This document shows, one piece after another, positions 56,088-64,000 of a DNA stretch of 64,000 nucleotides (the first letter of the stretch is position 1; the number at the start of each line of letters is the position of its first letter). A model generated the notes under the pieces. It did not search any database and was not told the origin of the DNA. It was given only the letters and a program-made list of their open reading frames with translations. The stretch spans positions 38,656-102,655 of the forward strand of contig PYST01000121.1 of the NCBI GenBank assembly GCA_003049485.1, given 5' to 3'. Source of the DNA: Ophioceras dolichostomum. Its lineage: Eukaryota > Ascomycota > Sordariomycetes > Magnaporthales > Ophioceraceae. The position numbers were made by a program, and so were the translations under genes.

Positions 56088-56300
56088 TAATGTTTTTTTT
56101 ATTTATAAAATTTTTATTTTCTTCTCTTTTCTTTCTTTTCCCCCTTTATTGAGCCCGAACGAGCCACTTAGCTGCTTGGGCTACCTAGCTGCCAGCTAGA
56201 AGCGTTGTTTTTATCCCCAATTTTGAAAAGAAAAATCCGAAAGGAAAACAGAAGGAAAGAAAAAGGAAAGAGAAATAGAACAAGAAAGAAACAGAAGAAA
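56088..56300. repeat. pyrimidine-rich arm followed by purine-rich arm
   Basis: 56088-56148 is almost all T and C (TTTTATTTTCTTCTCTTTTC-like), and 56222-56300 is almost all A and G (GAAAGGAAAACAGAAGGAAA-like). The arms are imperfectly complementary around a mixed centre of about 75 bases, so a hairpin or triplex-prone structure is possible. This could also be simple-sequence drift. Confidence 0.5.
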
Positions 56301-56628
56301 TGAGTGAATTTTTTTATATAAAAAAAAGGTCCTTAAAATCACGGTATTGGGCAGTTAAGACTCCAAGCTCGGGGTGCTCCACTATCTTCAAAGCACATTA
56401 CGCGTTGACCGGGAAAAGGACACACGTTCCAGGGGATGATCCTACCGGCTGCATCGTCTGGGCCGGCTTGAGAACCGAATCCGGTGTCTCGTCACTACTG
56501 AGCGAGAAGTAGCCTGGGTCGGGGTCTTCTCGTCATCATCATCATCATTCTCCTCCCCCGCCACCACCTGCTCCTCTCGGCAATCATCATAATTGCTGCT
56601 TCCCTTCTCTCCCTCCTCCTTCCAATCG

Positions 56629-57405
56629 TTAAGCTCCGCACCCATGCCCCCCCAACTCCTCCCAAAATGAACGGCCACGCCTAGCACGCTCAACCGGCGA
56701 CCGATCGTCCAGCAGCAGCGAAAGCATGCCGTTCCCCTTCCAGTCCCACGCCACCGCTTCCGCAGCCCTCGCCCTCTCCTCCACGGGACTCACTGCAGCG
56801 GTGAAGTCTACGATGTCGCTCATGACCTGGTCCACGTAGCCCGCGACGTCCGCGCCGGGGACGACCAGGTCGTCGGGCTGCAGCAGCAGAAGGCCGAGAT
56901 GAGAGTCGACAGAATCCTCCTCCGCCTCCTCAGCCGTCTCGGAGGCTTCGAGGAGCGCCCCGCGCAGACGCGCCATCTTGTGGTCTTTCAGAGTCTCGTT
57001 CGACGTCGGAGGGCGCGCCTGGTACATCCAGCGGCGGAGGCGCTGGATGTTGTCGATTATGGAGATGAGCGACGACGCGAGTGTCCGAGCGGCGGCTGCG
57101 TCGAGCTGGAAGTCGGGGGTCGTGGGCGGAGGAAGGCTGTACGGGTTATCAGGCAATCCTGATCCGGATCCGGAGGCAGAGCTGCATGTGCGGTAGGCGT
57201 CATCATCGTTGTGAATTACCAGCTTCCAGAAGTCCAGCGTCTCTAAGGGGCTAAGAGGCGGTAGGCTAGAGGGGGAAAGGGAAGGGTAGGGGGAGTCGGC
57301 ACGCTCATACTCCGTCGTTGGCATGTTATCGGGAGAGGAACCCACCGGGGAGTGCAAACCTGAGACGGTGTCTATGTTCGCCTTGGAGGCTTGCTGGTTG
57401 GTCAT
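56629..57405 (-). CDS. hypothetical protein, small single-exon gene
   Basis: A 258-residue frame with ATG at 57405. No family recognised. The first 85 residues are Ser/Pro-rich (SPYPSLSPSSLPPLSPLETL). The centre is predicted helical: AAAARTLASSLISIIDNIQR, LRRWMYQARPPTSNETLKD, ARLRGALLEASETAEEAEED, GYVDQVMSDIVDFTAAVSP and VEERARAAEAVAWDWKGNGM. There is no signal peptide or membrane segment. Codon use is GC-rich and uniform, unlike the surrounding gene-poor DNA, and amino-acid composition is protein-like, which supports a real gene. The helical middle is the kind seen in C-terminal parts of fungal regulators, but no DNA-binding motif is visible, so no function is proposed. Confidence 0.5.
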   Translation of the reverse strand: MTNQQASKANIDTVSGLHSPVGSSPDNMPTTEYERADSPYPSLSPSSLPPLSPLETLDFWKLVIHNDDDAYRTCSSASGSGSGLPDNPYSLPPPTTPDFQLDAAAARTLASSLISIIDNIQRLRRWMYQARPPTSNETLKDHKMARLRGALLEASETAEEAEEDSVDSHLGLLLLQPDDLVVPGADVAGYVDQVMSDIVDFTAAVSPVEERARAAEAVAWDWKGNGMLSLLLDDRSPVERARRGRSFWEELGGHGCGA

Positions 57406-58389
57406 AGACAGGAGGTGTTGTCGTGCAGGGGGCTGTCCTTGTTAGTCTTCACAGTAGCTTCGTCGTCCGCGCAATTAAGTAGCCAGGTAATTCAGGTAGG
57501 TACCTACCTGGGTACCTAAGCCGCTTGCGAGCCGTCAACAACAACACGACATAAAAGGAAGTGCGAGGTGTTGGATGCTTCAAGATCTGTGGGTGCTGCC
57601 GTTGAAAGGCTGCAAAGAAAAGCTTGGATCCCCAAATCATTATTAGTTAAAAGGAGCTAGGATGTTGAAAAGGGGCAAATAAATAGGTGAGCTGTCAAGT
57701 CCTGGTCCTCTGGATGGGCATCGGAAATAAAGACGGTGAGATGGAGGTCCACAGAAGGATTCCATCTCTTGGAAGTTTCATGGTGGTTGTTTGTCGGCGG
57801 CATCCGCAAGGGAGAATGGTTCAACAAAGGCGCAACAAGGCACACAATAGAACCTTTGAGCTACATCCATGACACGTCATCGGGATCACGTAGACCGAAG
57901 GAAAACATCCATTGCCCAAAAGTATTGTCGTTTCAGCCTTCAAGTTGGGAGAGGGTCGGTTCTATAAGGGGAAACTTAGTCTCGGGGGGGNGGTGGGGGG
58001 GGGGGGGGGGGGGGGGGGGACAATGCATTCAACATCAGCCTCTTTGTTTCTTTCACGGGCGAAACTAAGGCGTGATGGCTTGCATATACTTGTCCTTCGA
58101 GGTGAATATCATCAACAAAGCAGTCCAAGCACGGTGGTTCGGGGCATAAGAGTGTGGCCCCCTCGGCCAAGGTCGTCTGAAGCTATCAACTCCAACAGCG
58201 CACGAAACTCGGACGAAACTCAAGCCATTCTGCAATAGATCATCATCGCCATGCCGGTTCTCACACGAAAGCGGGCGCTCCTCTTGCGGGACGCCGATGG
58301 TGATATCGAGGTAGCAAACGCTGCTCACGATACACCCACGACTACTAGAGACTCAGCAGCGATGAAGGCGAAACGCTCCCACATGAGGC
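57406..58389. other. intergenic with CCTAGGTA-type palindrome and poly-G
   Basis: Includes GGTAGGTACCTACC near 57495, the clearest palindromic member of the recurring motif family, and the poly-G/N tract at 57984-58019. A frame starting at 58251 may be the lost N-terminus of the next gene; see the findings. Confidence 0.4.
57984..58019. other. poly-G tract with one N
   Basis: Seven G, one N (57991), GG, one T, then 25 G. Length and the N are unreliable; this is probably a sequencing or assembly weak point in a G homopolymer. Confidence 0.9.
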
Positions 58390-60732
58390 ATGGAAGGACT
58401 GGCCCCGGGTGGCATCGACTTCCCACCGGAGATATGGAAACTAATCGCGGAGAAGGTGGTGGAGAACGTTCCCGACCGCATGCCAGTGGAAGACGGCGAT
58501 ATCCACTTCTTCAACAACGTCAGTCGCGAGGCAGCTCGCAACCTGCGGAGTTTGTGTAACACCAGCAGGAGGCTACACGGTATTGGTACGGCTGTGCTGT
58601 ACAAGAACGTGTACATTCCGAACAGGCTGACGCTCTACAGGTTTCTTCGGAGCATGCTTGCCCTGCCCGACGGCAAGGCCCTCATGAGCATGCTGCTCGA
58701 AGCCCCCGAGGACCACCCCGTGCACCCGGGCCACCATGTGAGGCGGCTGCGCATCTCCGTGCTCGCTCTGCAGTGGAACCTTCAGTGCAGCACGCACGGG
58801 GTGGGTTTCAAAGATCCCGGGCGGCTTACAGACGACGAACTCATGGCGCTGAAGGATGTTGATTCCGTTTTGAAGGACAGGACGAGCAGGTCATCGACTG
58901 CCGAATCATGGGGCCAGCCCGCCACCTGGGTAATATACCGGATGGGTCAAACGTCGTATGACGTGGGGGCCGTGTGTTGCGAGGCAGGCAGGTTTCCTAA
59001 CCCCAGCGGACTGGTCTTCGCCGCCCTCGCTCATCTCCCAAGGCTGGAGGGCATCGCCCTGTATCCCGTGATCGGGGCAAGGACACTCGGGAATGGCTGG
59101 TGTCACAGGCCCTTGATCAAGTACCTCGGCGGCCGAAGGTGTATCTTCGCCCCTGACCCCGACGCCGACTACGGGAGGCCCCGGCTGGCCCCGCCCCCGA
59201 CCTCCCTGCGCAGCCTGGAGCTCCTGGACCAAAATCTGAGGCTCTTCCCCGACGACACGGACGGCGCCAACAGGTACGGAACCTACACCCAGTTCGATCT
59301 GGAGCGGATTCTGCGCATCTCCTCGCTACGCCGCCTGGTCCTGTCCGGCCTCCGCGGCTCCGGCTGGTGGATCCCGGAGTTCTGGCAGAAGCCCCGCGCC
59401 CCCCAGATGAGGGAGCTCCGGCTGCTGAACATCGAGAAGCTGGACGGTTGCACCCTCGCGAGGCTGTTTTCGTGGATGCCCCAGCTGAAGGTGCTCGTCG
59501 TTTCCACGGAGGTGCAGAGGTACTTCAAGGCTGAGCGGGGCGAACCGGAAGACTTCGAGGACGCGGCCCGGACGGATATCACTCTGTGCAACGCCTTGTC
59601 CCGTGGCTGCGGACGCATGCGGGGCTGGGAGACGGAAGACCTCGTCTACCTTTATGACGATCCCGACGCCGATTCCGTTAGCGTACACAGTGACCCCGGC
59701 GACGAAGATGCTGACGACACGAGCGACGTCGAAGCCCCGGTACCTCAGCCCCAGCCTCGGCCGACATGCGCTTGGGAGCGGCGTCTGGTCCCCGCCTCCC
59801 TGACGGAGCTGCACCTGGACATCCGCATGGGGTGGGAACACGTAAACACCCTCAGAAAATTCAAGCTCGCCAACTACTCTGGCCAGCCCCAAGAAGACCT
59901 CCTCGCAGGCCGACTCCTCAGCGACCTCCGGTCCCTGTCCAGCGTGCGCTGCATGTCCGTCCGCATGGACTGCCTCCAGGAGGTTGGGACGCCCCTAGCC
60001 GCTACGCCGCTCGCGGATTTGCTCCCCGCCAACATTGAAGAGGTCCGCCTCATCGAGCCGACGGACACGACCTACCAGAGGATGCTCGTTCCCATCGATG
60101 AAATCCGCGACCTCTCCATCCAGGAGGTGATGGGAAACGACGGTCTCAACGTCCTCCCCGTCGGCGTCGACGCCAACGGCCAGGCCAACTCCTGGATGGC
60201 CCGGGAGATGGACTCGCACTTCGCCCTAGACGAGGAGGTCAGGGTCGGCCGCATGCCTTAGCTCCCGCTTCCGCAATACCACAGCAGGGTCCGCCGCACG
60301 ACGCCGTGGTCGCCCGACGTGGCCATAGAGATTCCCGAGAAAGACTACCACTTCGGGGAGGCGGAGTACAGAGAGGACCTGTACGCGTGCCTCTCGCGCT
60401 TCGCCCGCGAGTGCAACAGCATCACCAGGGTGGCGGGTCCGGCCGGCGGCCATCAGTGTGGCCTGCGGCTCCCGCGGCTCCGCAAGGTCGTCTTCGTGGT
60501 GAGCAGGCTCGACCACGTCGAGGCGTGCGACGGCAGCACGGAGTCCGTCCGGTACGTCGACGTGATGAACGCTATGTTCGACAAGCTGCGGGAGGAGTTC
60601 TGGGAGGCGGCGACGTCGGATATTGTCGGCGGCGGCGTAGAGTTCGAGGTCGTGCCCTTCTCTAAGCTGGGGAATGACGGCGAGTGGGTTGATCCTGACG
60701 TGTCCAAGCGGGCCGTGAATGATTGGGACTGA
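58390..60732 (+). pseudogene. F-box-like protein gene interrupted by one in-frame TAG
   Basis: The frame runs from ATG 58390 to TAG 60259-60261 (623 residues), then continues open in the same frame to TGA at 60730-60732 (781 codons including the internal TAG). The sequence on both sides of the TAG is protein-like: FALDEEVRVGRMP before, LPLPQYHSRVRRTTPWSPDV and AIEIPEKDYHFGEAEYREDL after. The N-terminus GIDFPPEIWKLIAEKVVENV followed by RNLRSLCNTSRRLHGIG resembles an F-box-type module. LRSLELLDQNLRLF, LRRLVLSGLRG and MRELRLLNIEKLD look like irregular LRRs, and an acidic segment lies near residue 440. An upstream frame from 58251 may belong to the same gene with a frameshift. A recent nonsense mutation, base-call error or readthrough are the options; I favour a damaged gene. 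Confidence 0.65.
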
Positions 60733-62173
60733 CTGAATCTTGCGATTCGTCCGTTGAACGGAGAGACTGATCAGATTCTATCCATTTTTTCTTACTGTTT
60801 GTCGCGTCTCTTTTCTTTTTGGGTTGGCGTACTATTTATTCTTCTATCCGAATCGTAGTACCTTTACAATATCAGTAAAGTTAGGATCCTTTTAATATCT
60901 AATAGATCGATACGTCATGTTTGGCAAGGCATCGATTTCCCTCCATTGGCTTCACGCGGTGATGGTACTAACATGCGATGTCCCGGGAGATGAAGATGTC
61001 CATGGACGATTTGTCTGACATAGTAAGAAAGAGGCGTGAGAAGGCAAGAATTCTCAGCCCTTGCTTTCTCTCCAGAACATTGCTGTGTTAAGATAAATAC
61101 CACACACTTAAAGTCTAGGACTAAATATAGCCCGTTCTCGAGCGGTGAATTCACTCCATAGTGCTGCACTTGGATAGGCCAGTCGACGAGGCGCTTTCGT
61201 GCTCCGCAAGCCAAAGGGCTTGTTGGGCAGCTCGAATCGGGTCCAGGACGGGCTGTTATCAGCGGCGGCGTCCCTATCATGCCTAGTCCATGCAAGGGGA
61301 TCTCTGAGGCCAAAAAAACACGTAGGAATCTACGTATCTCGGAGGGGGTAGGGTACTACCCCCTGGTCTCAAAATCGGCATATTGCGCGCGAAGCTATGG
61401 TGATGAAAAAGGCGAGAATCGAACAGGAAAAAGGTCCTCGTGGTTAGGTGCCTAGGTAGTTGACCGACGACTTGACGCAAACCTCACATGCCCCTCTCCA
61501 AAAGACCCGGCGCTCCCAGATGACGATGCCTGAGATGTTGCTATGGACAAAAAAAGAGAATTCTCTCTCACAGAGCCTCAGAGAAATGAACAAAACACAC
61601 ACGGCAAGAGAACTCCCTCTCACGGAATCTCAAGGAATGAATGCAAGGCAGAGAGTGAAAACAAAAACGACACGACGATCAACGACTTCCTCGAAGGAAA
61701 AGGGGAAAGAAAAGGTACCTCCTGCTGTTCGTAAAAACGCGCGAGCGGCACGTGTCTTCCCCGTCCGTCCCCGATGCGCCGATGGCCCGAAACATCTGCC
61801 GAAGGACTGGGGACAAGCAACGAGGCCAGGATACACGTCTTCTGTCTCCTGAAGGCCTCCAGCGGATGGCACAAATATATGCACTACTACTACTTAGTTA
61901 GTAGGCCACGTTCAACCATCCATATCGTCACTGCGAGTCTGTCAGCTAGCACCTGTCGGAGTCGACAAAGCCGATATACTCCCTCCACTCGTCTTGATCA
62001 ATCCATAGGCCTTAAAGAGGGGCGGGCGGGCATCCGTCCCAACGTCACCCTTTCCTTTACATAAACACTTGGCGACTGCTACTGTTAGTGCAGCCCGCCA
62101 AACCACACATAAATTCTTAACACCCAACCACCACAACAAAAGCACTCCCCCCTCCCCCCGGGCAGCGACGGCA
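60733..62173. other. intergenic, including presumptive 5' region of the LINE fragment
   Basis: AT-rich after the F-box-like gene, an A-rich patch at 61540-61710, and a CCTAGGTAG motif near 61451. The stretch before 62174 probably includes the 5' untranslated part of the retroelement; its boundary cannot be seen. No gene is supported. Confidence 0.4.
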
Positions 62174-64000
62174 ATGCCGCTGGTGTCCCCTTCCCAGCCG
62201 TTTTTCCACAATAATGCGAGCCTCGCCGCCATCCTCTCAAGCAGTCCATCGGCAAGGCGGATGATCCTCCCCCAGACCGGGAGCACAACGCGCCTCCAGG
62301 AAGGAACCCCTACCCCCGCACACGGCCCCAATGGCAGAGACATCTCTCGCCACGCCAGCACCATCCCAGACACCCCCCAGCTGGCCCCGTCCACCACCGA
62401 AAGGACTAAGGAACTCCTGGATGAAATCCGCCGGAATGTTGAAGCCGAAGAAAAGCTCTACTCGGATTTGGCGGCCCTATTCGATGCGTTCGTGGCCAAC
62501 GCCTACCTAAAGCAAAAGGCCAAGGCGACAGAGATGGCCGAGGCATACATGGACTACGTCCGAGAGGCACTCCTGGGAGAGCCCGTACCGTTACGGTTAC
62601 GAGCGCTCCCGCGCCCAGGAACAAGCCTCCCACCGCGCCCCCAACCGCCCCAACTGCGCTCGCTGTACACGCTGTAGCTAGCGGCCAAACAACAACAATG
62701 ATCAGACTGCAAAAGGGCCCGGGCCAACCCGGCCGACTCCACCAGGCCAGACCAGGACACCCCGGCCGCCCCAACCTAGTTGCGCCGGGCAACGTCCGCC
62801 TAGAACGACCCGATTTCCGGGTGTTCGTCCGAATGCCGCAGGAACGCCTCCTCTGGGCCCAGCGACAATCCTCATACGGGATCTGACAAGCCTTAACAAA
62901 GGAACTGGCATCTCGCCAACAGATATCCCAGACGCTCATTGTCGCGGGCCTAACCCGCTTTACGTCATAATCGGTGCAGTTGATGGCGGTCACGTGCAGC
63001 CCCACCTGGAAGGGCATTTCTAGCCCTGCTCTCTGGCACGCACCAATTTCTAGATAGCTTCCTGCTGCACGGCACAATGCATGTTCTTCCATAGGCCTTG
63101 GTTGTGCCCTTAACACCCATGTAATTCCCACGGGGCTAGCTATAAGAGCCAGCTCGGCAGAGATCCAAACGCTTTGAGTAGAGAAGCGGAAAGAAATCTG
63201 CCGATTGTTCGGTGCTACAACGGTGGAGAAACCAGCCACCTGGCATATTTACGCTATCGCGGGCTGTCCGGCTACGCTCTCTAACCTGGAAGGGGCAGAG
63301 GTCCCGGTAACGGAAGCCCTTGTCCGGGAGGAAGTGGTCATCAAATCGGGCAGACAGCCCGTAAGCGTCCGGGCCTCAAAGAACGGACCTGACCACGTTG
63401 GCAAAAGGACCTAGATCGTCTCCTTCCAAGATAAAACTCCCCCATTCGGACTCTGGGGGATCTCAGCCCTCGCCCGGCTGATTACGAAGAAACCCCCAAT
63501 TACCAGGCACAACCCAGGATGCCAAGGGTACCACGCAGGGAGGTCCTGCGTAAGGAAGAGCCGCTGCGGCCACTGTGGCAAGCCCGTCGATGAGAACCAT
63601 GCCGAGCCATGCCAAAGGCCGGCACAATACGCCAACTGCTATGGACCTTTCCCGGCAGACCACGATAAATGCCCAGCCAGACCACACAGGGCCGACGGAG
63701 CGATCAAAAGGCTCTCAAAGAAGGAGCNGTCGATGAGAACCATGCCGAGCCATGCCAAAGGCCGGCACAATACGCCAACTGCTATGGACCTTTCCCGGCA
63801 GACCACGATAAATGCCCAGCCAGACCACACAGGGCCGACGGAGCGATCAAAAGGCTCTCAAAGAAGGAGCTCAGCGCAGTCCACTACATAGGGGCAGAGG
63901 CATGGAAGGCACAAAACCAACCTACACAAGCAGACTCCCTCCTCCCGATCAGCACCGAACCCCCTGCAGCCCCAATGGCCACGGAACCTAGACCCGAAGC
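62174..64000 (+). mobile_element. LINE-like (Tad1-type) retrotransposon ORF1 (gag-like), mutated and cut by window edge
   Basis: The non-LTR retrotransposon ORF1 encodes an RNA-binding protein. A frame from ATG 62174 runs through ERTKELLDEIRRNVEAEEKL and a helical stretch. A frame change near 62585 moves it to the frame of PDFRVFVRMPQERL. Stops then interrupt it (after SSYGI, RFTS, PISR, IQTL and KRT). The conserved part reads ATWHIYAIAGCPATL, VVIKSGRQPVSVRASKNGPD, IVSFQDKTPPFGLWG, RLITKKPPITRHNPGCQGYH and the zinc-knuckle region CVRKSRCGHCGKPVDENHAE, then YANCYGPFPADHDKCPARP. This block order is characteristic of fungal Tad1-like ORF1. Several stops and odd residues fit C-to-T or G-to-A change (the Trp position as TAG; Tyr where Cys and His are expected), as produced by RIP. 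No reverse transcriptase lies within the window. Confidence 0.72.
63586..63870 (+). repeat. exact 142-bp tandem duplication separated by one N
   Basis: 63586-63727 and 63729-63870 are identical, from GTCGATGAGAACC to AAGAAGGAGC, with a single N at 63728 between them. The second copy changes the reading frame of the LINE ORF1. This looks like two contigs whose overlapping ends were not merged. Confidence 0.95.

Larger units (their letters stand above)
53512..56628. other. 3.1-kb gene-poor region with decayed coding fragments and repeats
   Basis: No intact gene. The part at 54145-54725 (minus) resembles a broken membrane-protein gene and is listed separately. The minus frame 56073-55567 (168 codons) has a fragment FLANAGLDPNVEPLGAPF reminiscent of an ankyrin-type repeat, but nothing else supports it. 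An A/T-rich pyrimidine arm and a purine arm follow at 56088-56300. Confidence 0.4.

Noticed and set aside
60238..60261. A 24-base GT...AG segment that would splice out the TAG in the F-box-like gene
   Set aside because: GTCAGG to CTTAG is only 24 bases, far below the usual minimum of about 45 for fungal introns, and has no branch site.
61460..61852. 130-codon plus frame and overlapping minus frames at 61.5-61.9 kb
   Set aside because: Composition is simple (Lys/Thr/Arg-rich from an A-rich patch), with no motif or splice structure.

Overview
The window is nuclear DNA of a filamentous ascomycete (Pezizomycotina, most likely Sordariomycetes). The evidence is short 49-320 bp introns with GTAAGT/GTACGT-type donors, GC-rich third positions, ascomycete-type gene content (trehalose-6-phosphate synthase, Vid27, Cox20, DNA polymerase epsilon, two HET-domain genes, F-box genes) and a LINE-like gag remnant of the Tad1 kind. 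I assembled exon structures by eye from reading-frame continuity, splice signals and remembered family motifs; no alignment was run. The assembly has three unresolved spots: an N run inside poly-C at 19.9 kb, an N at the start of a poly-G run at 58 kb, and an N at 63,728 flanked by two identical 142-bp copies.

Layout. 1-1361 (-): 5' two thirds of trehalose-6-phosphate synthase, running off the left edge. 1.4-5.9 kb: long intergenic. 5.9-13.4 kb: an MFS drug/H+ antiporter-type transporter, a tRNA-Thr (minus strand, with intron), an F-box protein and a methionine-permease-like amino-acid transporter. 13.7-18.9 kb: a four-helix membrane protein of unknown function, divergent from a large HET-domain protein with a long Ser/Asp repeat. 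18.9-23.3 kb: gene-poor and visibly more AT-rich. 23.3-51.2 kb: a dense housekeeping block with VID27, prenylcysteine oxidase, CCT6, a PDCD2/Tsr4-like protein, eIF3k, DNA ligase I, aldose 1-epimerase, a conserved low-complexity protein, COX20 and the catalytic subunit of DNA polymerase epsilon. 51.7-64 kb: accessory DNA with a second HET-domain gene, a decayed-looking membrane or secreted protein region, a small hypothetical gene, a broken F-box-like gene with an in-frame TAG, and a mutated LINE ORF1 running off the right edge.

How the genes relate. The housekeeping block contains protein-folding and translation genes side by side (CCT6, the Tsr4-like ribosomal chaperone, eIF3k) and two replication genes (LIG1 and POL2) about 7 kb apart. 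The POL2 upstream region carries an ACGCGT box, and the LIG1/eIF3k divergent promoter carries two CACGTGATC sites. The flanks are typical fungal accessory DNA: HET genes (self/non-self recognition and regulated cell death), F-box genes and transposon debris. The most interesting loose ends are the HET/membrane-protein divergent pair, the F-box-like gene interrupted by a single TAG, and the structures around the assembly gaps.
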